DNA from: Prorocentrum cordatum | Taxonomy: Eukaryota > Sar > Dinophyceae > Prorocentrales > Prorocentraceae | Direction of reading: 5' to 3' | Assembly: GCA_963575745.1 (NCBI GenBank) | Contig: CAUYUJ010016485.1 | Coordinates: forward strand, 138,817-202,816 | Length of the DNA stretch: 64,000 nucleotides | In this document: one piece after another, positions 44,637 to 54,815 of the stretch | How the letters are laid out: each line of letters opens with the position of its first letter | Numbering within the stretch: position 1 is the stretch's first letter | Translations under genes and position numbers: made by a program | Notes under the pieces: model-generated | Databases searched by the model: none | Seen by the model: the letters and a program-made list of their open reading frames with translations, nothing else | What the model was told of the DNA's origin: nothing

Positions 44637-45491
44637 GCCACAGCAACGCACCACGGGGAATCCATGGGGAATGCGATTCGCCCCGTGTGACCCCGCTGGC
44701 ATCGCACGGATAACCAGCACACGGACCCCAAGGGCCCCCAGAGGGGGGGCCCTCAGGAGCCCTCAGCACCAGGCATCGCACGGATAACCTGGCCCAAGGG
44801 CGATCCGACTCGAGACGCGCGCCCTCCTTCGCCTGAGACATCCTCGGGGGACCAAATCCCCAAATGCCTTGGGGACCCTTGGAGACCCGTGGCGGGAGGA
44901 GGCGGCGGGGGGGCGTTACCGTCGCGCTCCCCAGCTCACTCGTACGATTATCTCGCACCAGACTCCCTTAAGGCCCTCTTGCAAGCCCAATGGGCCTAAG
45001 GCCCCAAGACGCCCAAGGCCCCAAGACGCCCAAGGCCCCAAGACGTCGAATGCCCAAGACGCCATAGGCCCCAAGACGCATAAAACCCCAAGACGCCTAA
45101 GGCCCCAAGACGCCGAAGGCCCCAAGACGCCGAAGGCCCCGAGACACCTAAGGCCCCTAGATACCCAAGACGCCCAGGGCCCCAAGACGCCCAAGGCCCA
45201 AAAACGCCTCCTCCGATAACGGAAAGCACGCAGCACGCACCGGCAACAAGAATCACGCAGCAACCATCAGCAACACAAATCACACAGCACACTCCGACAA
45301 CACAACATCACACAGCGCACACCAGCAACAAAAGTCACAACACAACATCGCACAGCACATGCCGACAACAAAACCACATAGCACACACCAGCAACGATAA
45401 TCACACAGCACACGACCGGCAACAATAATCAGACAGCACACGACCAGCAACAAAAATTACACAGCACACGAATGGCGAATGCGACGTCGAA

Positions 45492-45526
<35 letters not shown>

Positions 45527-45530
45527 CGGC
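44637..45530. repeat. Duplicate of the satellite/17-bp/CA-repeat block with a single 206-bp unit
   Basis: Preceded by CGAGCCAGAGAGATAAGCCA exactly as the five-unit array is at 42,379. It then has one satellite unit, the GACATCCTCGGGGGACC junction, the 17-bp array (about 44,995-45,215), CACACAGCA repeats (45,225-45,475) and (GAC)n. Confidence 0.85.
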
Positions 45531-45559
45531 GACTGTGGCGTCCTGGGGCCACTCGCGGG

Positions 45560-46800
45560 GCCGGCGGCCAAGGGCGGCCGCGGCGTCCTCGACAGCAGCG
45601 TAGATATTCTGCTGACTGTCGGCACCCCCCAGCTCCTCGAGCTCAAGGCCAGGTCTTCTGCCCCTTCGACTTCGCGCCAGGCTGCCAACATTACCTGTTG
45701 GGTAAGGTCAGAGAATCGCTGTCGAACTCCTCTGGCATTGCCGAGAGGGCCGATGGTGAACCTCCCGAGGCGGCGCTGGCGGCGTCTGAGGAAACGTCGA
45801 TAACACAACAATCGAACGATCCGTCTAGGCATTGTCCGGCGTCTGCTACCAGCAGCGGTTCGTCACCCAAGATAAACTGAATCGTGCGGCGTTCCTTCCA
45901 CTGCTCGCTGGTAAACTGACGGGCGTCGAACTTGACGTCGGGTTCCGGGAAGGGCCGCCAGGTGGCCAAGCTGCGGGCGCAGCCCAGCCAGTGACCCACA
46001 GACCAAGCCGCGCATCAAACGCAAAGCACAAATGTCTGGCAGATGAGAACATCTGCGGGACAGATGGCGCAGAGTTTCGAGGATGTCGGAGCGCCGCCAG
46101 GTCTGCGCGGTGATCAGAACGCCCATCGCGCCCTCTGTGGCCAAGTCCTGGCCACAGACCCCGGTGCGATGCGCTCCAGGAAGTCCTCCAAGCGGCCCCA
46201 GGCCAGGCCTGCTCTCGCCATGCCGACGCCCACGCCGTCAAAGACGGCACCGATAGAGGGCCAGGCGTCTTGTAGCCTGCATACCACATCGGCTCAGCGG
46301 CGCTCGACCGCCACTCTGCCTCGAGCCAAGCACAGAAATGACCGCCCCAGGGCCGGCCCAGCCCGATTCGCTCTCGGGGGCCTGCGGGCCCCCACCTGGT
46401 GGTCAACTTGAAGCGGCCCTCGCCGGACCCGCTGACGCGGGCCCAGATGACGCGGCTAAACGCGAGACCGAGGCGGCCCCGGCCACGCGTTGCAGGGCGA
46501 TCGCTCGGACGCGCCACTGCAGTCGGCTGGGCTGCCCTTCTCCACCGGCAGAGGGCCTGGCACTCAAGTCACAGGCAACAGATACCTGGCCCTTCGAGCG
46601 GCGGCAGCATAGACGCCTGCCGTCCGAAGACGACATTGCATGCTGTAGAGCCGCCAACGCAGGTGAGGCTATTGCTCGCAGGTGCATCGTGAGCAAGCAC
46701 AGTCGGAGGTCGCCGTCGAAGTCCTCGCGATACGTTCGCACTCCAGTTGCTCGTCTGCGGGGCGAAGTGCACGTCGCAGCATGGAACTACGTCGCTCGAT
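45560..46800 (-). pseudogene. Integrase C-terminal and linker part of a third copia-like remnant
   Basis: Minus frames carry AIALQRVAGAASVSRLA (as in the REIALQ...VEGTAR segment before the integrase tether), then FTSEQWKERRTIQFILGDEP and a 45,999-45,691 linker ending in SDSLTLPNR. Frames shift at least twice. Upstream, IERRSSMLRRALRP near 46,770 is the position of the catalytic Glu of the integrase. Decayed continuation of the element described at 46.8-49.7 kb. Confidence 0.6.
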
Positions 46801-47448
46801 GAGGCGAGCCTGCTGACGAGGAGCCCGAATATCCCTTTGCACCTCTCCTCTTCATTCCACGAACTATGGTGAGCTCATCCCGCCCTCGCCGCTCACAACG
46901 AATGTCCCCATCTCACCGAACAGCTGGATCCATGAAAAGGCCCCGGCGGCAAGCAGCGTCGAGTCGCGCTCGGACGCGATCTGCTAGAATTTGCGCCACT
47001 GCGAGGCGCAGCAGATCAGGCGCATGATCATGCGATCACTGCTGCACAGGATGTCGCACTCGACATGCCGATTGAATCGTTTCCAAGGGCGGAGTGCAGG
47101 GATGGCCTGGCGCGCTGGCGGGGGGCCACTTGCGCCCCCCCACCCCCCCCACCCACCCACCCACACTTGTTGACAACCGTGGAAATGATGTCGAGGATTT
47201 CTTGCGGCACGCTGGCTGCCCGTGATGTTTGCGCACGCGCCCTCTTCAGCGTCGCGCCAACAAAAGAGGTGCAATTTGCGCAGTTCCCGACTGCGCGTCT
47301 GATTCGAGTCACCACGAAGCACTCGCAGGGATGTGGTGGAATCGAAGCAAGTCCAGTCTGAGGGCGCCAGGGTTCCTGCAACTGCGTCGGCAGCTCGCGG
47401 GGCTAACCGTCTGGTGACTGTACCTGTTACTGGACTGGCTCGTATCAC
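46801..47448 (-). pseudogene. GAG-pre-integrase and integrase core of the third copia-like remnant
   Basis: The frame at 47,448-46,984 reads DWTCFDSTTSLRVLRGDSNQ and RELRKLHLFCW (pre-integrase), then after frame changes NRHVECDILCSSDRMIM, with the first catalytic Asp of the integrase in ECDIL. A TAG follows KF. The same frame continues with STLLAAGAFSWIQLFGEM and FVVSGEGGMSS, where the second catalytic Asp would be expected but Ser is found. The element is inactive. Assigned from motif order remembered for dinoflagellate Ty1/copia polyproteins. Confidence 0.7.
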
Positions 47449-47500
47449 TGGTCGAGAGACAGAGTCACCCGAACCACTGCTCGGCGGTCAAGCGACACGG

Positions 47501-48251
47501 TCACGCGAACGGCCACCTTGGACTCAGCCCAGGACAATAAGCTGGCCCCTGATCCCCCTGCGGGCGCAGGTGGCAGAGCAGCCTCGTCTGCTGCTCCGAA
47601 GCCTGAGCCGCTGGGTAGTTGAGCCTGCTGATCGCCGGCGTGATGTGGCCCCCCAAGTCAAGCTGGTGATCGCGGGCATGGCCGGCGCGCGGCCGCGGCC
47701 GCATGCGGGAGCGCGAACCTGCACTCGATGAACTCGCGGGCGCATGGGGCGATCGCGCCCCCTCCTCCTTGCAGCCGGGGCACTCCCAGTAGATCGGGTC
47801 GCTGTGAGGATAGCGGCACGTTGCCAGATCCCTGGAGTTCACGGGGAAGTCTGCCCGCAGGTTGCGCTTGCACGCCTTGCAGGTGCAACGCACGCGCTCG
47901 GCTGCCACCTCACGTCTGATCTCGCCCCCCGTGGCTCCGGAGGCCACTGTTGGCAAGGCTACTGATCGGACGTCGCACTCACAAGGACAGATCGCGAGGT
48001 GCGGGGGCCTCAGACGGCGGCGTGAATCCACGATGCCCTGGACGAGTCGCTCGGCCATCTTCCATGGCCAGATTGGGACGTCGAAGCTGCCGCGGCCCTA
48101 GACGTGGACGCGGGAGCGTTTTCCCGGGCATCTGAGGTTCGCGAACTGCTCGAGGAAGACCAGAGCTTCCGAGACCAGCCCGGCGGTCTTCATCAAGATG
48201 CCCCCGCGGAGATATCGAAGACCAAACTAACATTGAGGCAAAGATGACCAC
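47501..48251 (-). pseudogene. Zinc-ribbon-like segment of the third copia-like remnant
   Basis: A single 185-codon frame (48,058-47,501) keeps MAERLVQGIVDSRRRL, CPCECDV, VRCTCKACKRNL, CRYPHSDPIYWECPGC and then LDLGGHITPAISR. It is the most complete copy of this segment in the window and shows the four-Cys pattern in one frame. Upstream it reads ALVFLEQFANLRCPGKRS in a shifted frame. Confidence 0.65.
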
Positions 48252-49703
48252 GTCCGCGCATCATGGTACCTCTGGCAATGACGACTCGTCGTGCAGTCAC
48301 ATGGTTCAAACTGCTCGTTGACGATGTAGCCGCGTAACTCAAGCTGCAACAACGCAAGGTATCCGCAGAATCGGGCACGCGTGGCCGCGTCCTCGTAGAA
48401 GCGCAGTCAGGCGTGGTAGTTCGGCTCAAGAAGATAGACCGAAGGGACTGCAGGTTGGAGCCATGATGGCCACTAGTGAAGGACATGGTCTAACATACTT
48501 CCACTGATCGCTGCTGGCCCACGTCGCTGGGGTCACAAAATGGCCGAGTCAAACTTCCCGCCAGCTCTAAGGCGGCGGAGGACCGCCAGTCTGCTAGTTC
48601 GCGCCAATCCACCACAAACCTCGATGATGTCGACGCTGTGGTCGAGTGCTGCGAGGTAAATGGGGAGCTGGCGGGCGGTGTCGAACTTGGTGGACTATGG
48701 CGATCGAGCACCAACCGTGCGGGGATCAGCTTCCGGACCCAGGGCCAGCGAGCCTCGGAACCACCATGTGGGCAAACCTGCGGTAAGGTTGCCATGGAAG
48801 CCGCCCTCGTCGCACTTGCCGACGTAGCCCAGATCGCCAAAGGCTAAAAGGCCGAGAAGATAAGGGGCTAGCCCAGTGGGGTCGGAGCCGCAGTCGCCGA
48901 TGTGTCCTCGACGACCTGCTCGCGCGTTTCGGGCACATGGCCCTCCATTATATTCTCATTTTGGCGCGCGCGCTCTGCCGTCGTGCAGGCGCTGGCGACG
49001 CAGTCGCCAGACGCCTTCTGTGGCCGGTCGTGCTTGTGGCCCCGGGTGTCTGAGGTGTTTGAATGCACGCGGCCCTGGGTGCGCGGCTGGGCATCGTGCT
49101 TGGGGTCTGCCTCAGGACTGGAAGACGCGTTCGAGTCTGGCGAGTAAACTGCCGTCGCGCCTCGTTGAAAGCGCACACTCCTCGACGCGCTTTCGCTAGG
49201 TCAGCACAACTGCAGCGAAGTGAAATCGCACTACTCCGCGGCACATCAGGGCCGAATACACTCGTCGGTCGAGGATCGCCCAGTCCTCGACGTGCTCCTC
49301 CAGATTGGTTCTGCATCGGCACAGCTGGTTGCAGATTGGCGCCCAGGCGATCACAGTTAAGGCAGCGCTGCTGTGATTGGCCTCCGGGGCCAGCGGCTTG
49401 CGGCAAGCCCGACGCTGGCCCACGGCGGAGCAAACGGGCGTCGATCATGCGCCGCGCCGCTGGTCGTTTCCAGGGTTGGCCACGCGGGCCAAAGAACACT
49501 ATCCTGGCGCCGACGCCCTTGACCCTGGCGCATTAGCTAGGAGGAGGGAATCGAGGACGAGGTGAGCCTCGCCCCTGACTGCGTCGCACGTAAGCCACAG
49601 CATGCAGTAGTCGGCGTCGGGGAACGCGCTGTCGAACAACGGCTTTCTGGCATCCTCGAAGCCGGCGGCGCGGATGGCGTCGAAGCCGTGATCTCGTTGT
49701 GCT
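48252..49703 (-). pseudogene. Upstream (Rossmann and preceding) part of the third copia-like remnant
   Basis: Collinear with 3,340-4,770 and 35,220-36,660, about 75-80% similar by eye. Minus frames keep TRRPRQKASGDCVASAC-like and PEADPKHDAQPRTQGRVHS-like peptides in broken order. Similarity to blocks A/A' stops abruptly near 49,703, where the cluster of the next region begins. Confidence 0.55.
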
Positions 49704-49741
49704 AATCCGAAAGCCTTTATAACGGATTCGAGGGGGCGATC

Positions 49742-49805
49742 GAAAGCAGTCCCCGGGCACTGCTTTGAACGCGTTCAAAGCAGTCCCCCGGCACTGCTTT
49801 GAACG
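49742..49805. repeat. Two adjacent imperfect palindromes with CAAAGCAGT...ACTGCTTTG
   Basis: GAAAGCAGTCCCCGGGCACTGCTTTGAAC is followed by GCGTTCAAAGCAGTCCCCCGGCACTGCTTTGAACG. Each can form a hairpin of about 14-17 bp. The same core is in the longer palindrome at 57,901-57,962. Located downstream of the last gene of the minus-strand cluster, where a terminator or processing hairpin might sit (inference). Confidence 0.8.
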
Positions 49806-49915
49806 TCTTCACAAGAGGCTGATGATATAATGATGTTGATGATGATTTGTCCTGCGTACACTGTCCGCAACTGCGGCTATCAACACCATGCTCCACTTGC
49901 CCGCAACTGCGGCCA

Positions 49916-51916
49916 TCACCAACGCTGCGCCTCCCAGGTCCACGGGTGGCGCTCGGCCGCTCGCCCGCTCGAGCCCCACTCGACTTCACGCTGAGGAGGC
50001 GAGCCCTCAGGGGCATTGTCCGCAACTGCGGCCTCATCAGAGGGCCACCACTGCGCGCCATCAGCACCCCATCCGCTCGAGCGCCAGTCCCACCAGCGCG
50101 CCTCCCATGCGCCGCTGCCGCTCGCGCCCCAGGACCCAGCCGCCACAGCGGCATAAGAAGGGGTCGCATCGTCGCCGTTGGCAGCTTGCGGCGGCGGCGT
50201 GTTCTCTGCTCGCTCAGCCCCAGCGTCTCCCCCCGCAACTGCGGTTTCCATCTGGGGTCGGGCGCCCTTCCCCGCAACTGCGGCGCGTGCGTAGCTGCCC
50301 TTCTTGCCGCCCTTCCTGCCGTCTTCTTTGGCCCCCTTGCCCCACTTCTGCGCGTGCCTTTCCAACCTCGCGGCCAGTCTTTCAAGTGACCTGCGGCACG
50401 CATTGTGCGTGAAAGCCACCAGGGGGAAGTGCGCTCCGTGCCTCGCCCTGCCGACGGCGCCATGCCATATCTCGTCGTCGAGTTTGCCCTGCTTCACTCT
50501 GAAGGGATGAGGCACAAACTCCTCGCGTGCCCCGCGCGCCATCCTTTCCTCGAAATCCGCAACTGCGGCCAAGGATTCGCCAGATGGCGTCAGGAAGGCG
50601 CGCATCTTGTCTTCTACGGCCTCAGCCTTGGGAACGTGAGTCTGAAGCATCTTCCCAGGGCCATTCGTGTAGTCGAAGACACGGAACGACGGATCATGCT
50701 GGGTCGTCAAGAACCCGCCCTCGCGGTCGTGCAGAACACTCAGGCCATGGTGAAGCTTGTACTGCCCAGGACAGCTTATGAACATAATCGCCATGCTGTC
50801 TGCCCTGGGCTGGCCGCCTGTTGTCTTCCAGGGGGTCCACGCGGCGACGTCCACAGTCAGGCCGCAACTGCGGCACCAGGACACAAGCTGGAACATGCAC
50901 ATGTTGAAGTCCCCCATGCAGACCTTCACGTTCCAATCCCTGCCGTAGGCGACGAACCAGTTGTAGAACTCATGGAGCTTCGTGACGCCCCAGTCTTGGT
51001 TGGCCAAGCTGTGGTGGACGTGCACCGCCATGACGTTGAAGGAACCCCCCAGATGGGGCACGGCCTGGTCCAGGTGGACGCGCACCACCATCGCCCTGGA
51101 GTACTTGTTGTGCCACTTTGGCGCAGGAACATCCGCAACTGCGGACTTGTTCTTTTTCTTCTTCGTTTTGGACTCCTCCTGCTTGTGGAAGAGCCTCGCA
51201 AAGTCGACGCGTTCAATGTGGCGCCCACTGCGGTCCCTGATGCCAACAAGGAGGGTCCCTGATGGCTCGCCGCCCTTAATGCACAGGTAGTTGTAGTGAG
51301 TACGATTCCGAAACGTATCGCCCGCAACTGCGGCTGCACTGTCCCTCGCGTCGCGCTCCCCACTGAGTACCGCGCAGGTCTCGTCGTCGCACTCGCACAG
51401 GGCGATGATCTGGGCAGGGTTCGCGCGGAGCTGCGCCCACTCGTCCGCGCGTTGCACGGGTCTACCTGCAGTCCCTCCGAAGTTGGCCACATAGAAGCCG
51501 ACCCGTCCCGCTTCGTACCCCGTTCTCTCCTCCCATGCGTCGACAAGAGCTCTTTGGTTTTCCGACAGATTGCTTGTCTGGATGACGGGCACCCGAGTCC
51601 AGGTTCTCCGCGACGACAACGCTCTCGGCATGTAGGAGTCCTGTGCTGCCGCAACTGCGGCTCCCGCACCTCCCCGCGGCTCAGCCTCGTCAGCGGAGAC
51701 AGCCGAGGACGCGACGGCGCTGTCGCCATCTTGCGTCCGCTGGTCGTCGTCATCATCCGCATCTGCGGCTTTCTCGTCCTCGCCTCCCTCCTCCTTCTCT
51801 TTCTCGCCCTCGCCCCCCTTATCCTTCTCAGCGCTGTGGATGAACACCGTTCTGGCAAATCGAATTCCACGGTCCGTACTCCCAGAGGATGCGCTCGGGC
51901 GCGCGGGCGGCCACAT
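49916..51916 (-). CDS. Endonuclease/exonuclease/phosphatase (EEP)-fold-like protein
   Basis: 666 residues from the first ATG of the open frame (51,914-51,916). The N terminus is acidic (GGEGEKEKEEGGEDEK, DADDDDDQ). Residues about 105-420 resemble an EEP domain: VGFYVANFGG, IIALCECDD with Glu175 as candidate catalytic Glu, FNVMAVHVHHSLA, VCMGDFNMC with Asp336 and Asn338, and TTQHDPSFRVF with His407. The C-terminal third is Ala/Trp/Gly-rich and unstructured-looking. EEP enzymes cut nucleic acids or remove phosphates; in mobile elements they nick target DNA. Last gene of the cluster, with the hairpins at 49.75 kb beyond it. The 12-bp motif interrupts it about a dozen times without breaking frame. 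A pyrimidine-rich tract (coding strand) lies 70-210 bp upstream of the ATG. Confidence 0.7.
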   Translation of the reverse strand: MWPPARPSASSGSTDRGIRFARTVFIHSAEKDKGGEGEKEKEEGGEDEKAADADDDDDQRTQDGDSAVASSAVSADEAEPRGGAGAAVAAAQDSYMPRALSSRRTWTRVPVIQTSNLSENQRALVDAWEERTGYEAGRVGFYVANFGGTAGRPVQRADEWAQLRANPAQIIALCECDDETCAVLSGERDARDSAAAVAGDTFRNRTHYNYLCIKGGEPSGTLLVGIRDRSGRHIERVDFARLFHKQEESKTKKKKNKSAVADVPAPKWHNKYSRAMVVRVHLDQAVPHLGGSFNVMAVHVHHSLANQDWGVTKLHEFYNWFVAYGRDWNVKVCMGDFNMCMFQLVSWCRSCGLTVDVAAWTPWKTTGGQPRADSMAIMFISCPGQYKLHHGLSVLHDREGGFLTTQHDPSFRVFDYTNGPGKMLQTHVPKAEAVEDKMRAFLTPSGESLAAVADFEERMARGAREEFVPHPFRVKQGKLDDEIWHGAVGRARHGAHFPLVAFTHNACRRSLERLAARLERHAQKWGKGAKEDGRKGGKKGSYARAAVAGKGARPQMETAVAGGDAGAERAENTPPPQAANGDDATPSYAAVAAGSWGASGSGAWEARWWDWRSSGWGADGAQWWPSDEAAVADNAPEGSPPQREVEWGSSGRAAERHPWTWEAQRW

Positions 51917-51989
51917 GCCTGGGTCTCCGCGCGCGCCACCTCGAGCCACGGTGGCTACGGAAATGGATCGCGAATGGGCATGGGATCGG

Positions 51990-52130
51990 ATGGAGGGAGG
52001 AGACAAGGGGGATTCGAGGAGTGGCAGAAGGAGGGCGAGGACTCAAAGGAACTGGAAGAACAACAAAGGGACTGGCGAAGAAGCAGAAGGAGGGCGAGGA
52101 TTGCAAGGGACTGAGAAAGGATTATTTTCG
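51990..52130 (-). promoter_or_regulatory. Polypyrimidine tract upstream of the EEP-like gene
   Basis: The plus strand is almost pure purine (GGAGGGAGGAGACAAGGGGG, AGGAGTGGCAGAAGGAGGGC), so the coding strand is C/T-rich. Such tracts precede AG acceptor sites for spliced-leader trans-splicing in dinoflagellates; this role is inferred from position only. Confidence 0.4.
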
Positions 52131-52163
52131 CAGCAGCTGGAAGACCGCAACTGCGGTTTTGCC

Positions 52164-54779
52164 TCATCTCCTGCCCGCGCGGGCGCCGCTCGGGAAAACA
52201 GCTTCACGGTGAACTTCCTGTGGGTCCGCAACTGCGGCCTGCATCACGCTAGGGCTGGGATTACCAGCGCCATTTGCCCTCCCAGGGTTCTCACTGTTTC
52301 CGAATGCACGAACTGCGACAGCGCCGAACGGTTCCCAGACGCCGCGTCGTTCGCGACTTGTTGCAGCCACCCAGCAAACGTCAACGGCCATTGCTCCTTG
52401 TGCTGCTTGCACATCTCCTCGCCCCAATGCGTCTTGAACCATGCCCCCCCCCCCCCTCTGTTCGTCTGAGAGGACGCCCTTTCCGCGAGCCAGGCGGTCC
52501 AGCGCTGTCATCCTGTTTTTCTTGATGTTGAACTCCTCGGGGTTCCACTGCGCTAGGGCGTGTTTGTTAGCCAAAGCCGTTTCCACCGCAACTGCGGCCT
52601 CCTTCTTTGCCCTCAAGGCGGCCCCGGCCTCTCGAATCTGCGTCTTGAGATCGCGCAGCGCCTTCGTCCTGTCGTTCGCTTCCAGCGCCAGGCGCCGCTT
52701 TGTCGCTAGCACTGCGGCTTCGTGGTCTCGCTGGGCAGTCAACGCTCGTAGGATCTCGTTGTCCTCCCGCGCCAGCTCTCTCAACCGCTTCTTTTGTTTG
52801 TGTTGCTGCTGTCGGCAATCCTGCGCTAGTTTCTCCATGCCCACTTGGCGCAGCATATCTTCCGCCTCGCGGAGCGTTTCTGCCAAGGACGTCGCCACTG
52901 CCACCTGCTCGGCCGCCCCTGCGTCGACCACGCAGTCCATGGACACCGAGGGCCCTTGAGGCCCAGGTGCCGCAACTGCGGCATCGCACTGTTCCGCTAC
53001 AGCCTCGGCCCACGAGGCCTCCTCTTGCTCTTCGTCCTCCTCGTGCTCCTCGCGCACCTCATCCTCATCCTCCTCCCCGCCCTCGTCATCGCCCTCCTCA
53101 TCGCCGAGCCTATTCAACACGGAATCTGTGGCGGCGTGTTTCTCGCATTCCTGCATGAGACGCAGCACGTCATTGTAGGACCATTTCAAACGTTTCTGCC
53201 CGCATTCCTCCCTCAGCTCCGCGACTGCGGCATCCACTTTTGTTCGCAGCCCCCCTGCTTCCCAGAGTTCCGCCGCCTCTCGGCAAATCTCGAGATCTCC
53301 TGACTTGTCGAAGGGCGCTCGAATTCCCACGTTCAGGAGACCTTTCGCGGCGTCCAAGTGCAACTGCACATTGTCCAACACTGACACCATCAAGTCGGCG
53401 CAATCGGAACGCCGCAACTGCGGCACGTGCTTCCCCAACGCCATTTGCTGCGCCAACGCTTTGGTCTCGAGGGCAATGTACCGCCGCTTCACGTGCTGGT
53501 TCAAGTCCGTGTCCACGGGCTGCGCAACTGCGGTCGCCCCCCCGCCGTGAATGATCAGCACGTAGCCGCGCTGCCAGGCGAGTCTCCGCACAGCGTCTGC
53601 TTTGCGCGGGCTATGGTCGTCGGCCATGAGGATGCGCCACTTCCCCCGCAACTGCGGGTCGGCGGGCCAGGCCCGCAAGTGCCGCTGCAAGAATGATACA
53701 ACGTCGTCTGCGCGGTAGGACCCCTTCTCGGACGTCGCCGTGCTCACCCAGGACGGATAGCCGCAACTGCGGGCATGTGCGGCCAAGCCCTCAGCGATGA
53801 CAGGCCCCCCCTTGAACATGAGCTCCGCTGGCGGTGGTCCGCCACTGCGGATGTCCTCCGCGTCGCTCGACACCGTCAGGTTCGCTGTCCACCGAGCCCT
53901 GCTGTCGTCACGCGCCTCGACAAGCGGGACAATGCCACCCTTCACAGCCAATGTCGGCTTGGAGGCCGACGAAGACTCGTTGCGGTGAAAGGGCGACTGG
54001 TCCCAGTACAGGATGTGCGGGTCGTACCCCAAAAGCTCCTCCGCAGCTGCGCGGACCCTGGCCACGTTCAAGATCATAGTCTCAAAACGGGATTGGAGCA
54101 ACCATTTTGGCACCTTGTACTTGCGGTTCGGCTTCTCCATGCTGAGGCCGTAGGAGCGCCGCCACTTCACCCACCACCGAGGCCGCAACTGCGGCACCTT
54201 CGGCACGCCTCCCCGCTTCATTGTCTCCACGCAGTAGTCCGCGACGAGTTGCTTCGCCTTCGTAACCAGCAGGGATTGGGAGAACCTGGCCAACGTCTTC
54301 GGCCTCTCCTCCGCAACTGCGGTTCGCTTGGCCACCGCCTTCCAGTCCACGGAGTACCTCATGTGGGACCACCACTCGAACAGAGCGGCTTCCAGCCATG
54401 GAGCCTTGTTCGGGCGCCCTTGGGCGCCCGGCGCGCGGCGTCGCCCATGGACGCTCGCCGTGGCATGTCCACCCCTTTTGCGCCAGTTTTGAAACCACTT
54501 GGAGACGGTTCTCTCCTGCTGGGCGAGCCCCATGCCCTTCGGCCACGTGAACCGCCCGCAAAAAGACGCGATTGAATTTCGTGGCAAACCGCCCACGCCC
54601 ATCCAACCACAACTGCGCGCGTGCGCCCCCAGGTCTTTGCAAACCAGTTCGCGGTCTCTGAGCATGCGCGGGCACACGCGACGCTTCTCTTCCGCAACTT
54701 CGGGCTTTGGGCGTGCGCTGGCCAGCGCGTGCGCCCTGATCTGCTCCTCCTGCAACGCCTCGGGCATAGCCTCAGCCAT
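52164..54779 (-). CDS. DDE-superfamily transposase-like protein (pogo/CENP-B type)
   Basis: 871 residues from ATG 54,777-54,779 (context GCCATGG). Residues about 65-105 and 200-225 look like DNA-binding helix-turn-helix segments (TVSKWFQNWRK; WWVKWRRSYGLSMEKPNRKY). The catalytic core has Asp260 in ILYWDQSPFH, Asp387/388 in RILMADDHSP and Asp423 in AVAQPVDTDLNQHVKRRY, giving a DD(34/35)D spacing like DDE_1 (Tigger/pogo) transposases. A Glu/Asp-rich stretch (about 565-600) and a long charged coiled coil (about 640-760) follow. All three acidic residues are present, so activity is possible. The frame is in phase with the upstream DGNC-motif frame and separated from it by a single TAG at 54,816-54,818. 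Confidence 0.8.
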   Translation of the reverse strand: MAEAMPEALQEEQIRAHALASARPKPEVAEEKRRVCPRMLRDRELVCKDLGAHARSCGWMGVGGLPRNSIASFCGRFTWPKGMGLAQQERTVSKWFQNWRKRGGHATASVHGRRRAPGAQGRPNKAPWLEAALFEWWSHMRYSVDWKAVAKRTAVAEERPKTLARFSQSLLVTKAKQLVADYCVETMKRGGVPKVPQLRPRWWVKWRRSYGLSMEKPNRKYKVPKWLLQSRFETMILNVARVRAAAEELLGYDPHILYWDQSPFHRNESSSASKPTLAVKGGIVPLVEARDDSRARWTANLTVSSDAEDIRSGGPPPAELMFKGGPVIAEGLAAHARSCGYPSWVSTATSEKGSYRADDVVSFLQRHLRAWPADPQLRGKWRILMADDHSPRKADAVRRLAWQRGYVLIIHGGGATAVAQPVDTDLNQHVKRRYIALETKALAQQMALGKHVPQLRRSDCADLMVSVLDNVQLHLDAAKGLLNVGIRAPFDKSGDLEICREAAELWEAGGLRTKVDAAVAELREECGQKRLKWSYNDVLRLMQECEKHAATDSVLNRLGDEEGDDEGGEEDEDEVREEHEEDEEQEEASWAEAVAEQCDAAVAAPGPQGPSVSMDCVVDAGAAEQVAVATSLAETLREAEDMLRQVGMEKLAQDCRQQQHKQKKRLRELAREDNEILRALTAQRDHEAAVLATKRRLALEANDRTKALRDLKTQIREAGAALRAKKEAAVAVETALANKHALAQWNPEEFNIKKNRMTALDRLARGKGVLSDEQRGGGGMVQDALGRGDVQAAQGAMAVDVCWVAATSRERRGVWEPFGAVAVRAFGNSENPGRANGAGNPSPSVMQAAVADPQEVHREAVFPSGARAGRR

Positions 54780-54815
54780 GGCCAGCAATATACCGTCGTC
54801 CTCCACGCCCGTCTG

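Noticed and set aside
54100-54120. CCATTTTGGC at 54.1 kb, similar to part of the dinoflagellate spliced leader
   Set aside because: Only about ten bases match, and it lies inside the transposase-like frame encoding PKWLLQS, so it is ordinary coding sequence.
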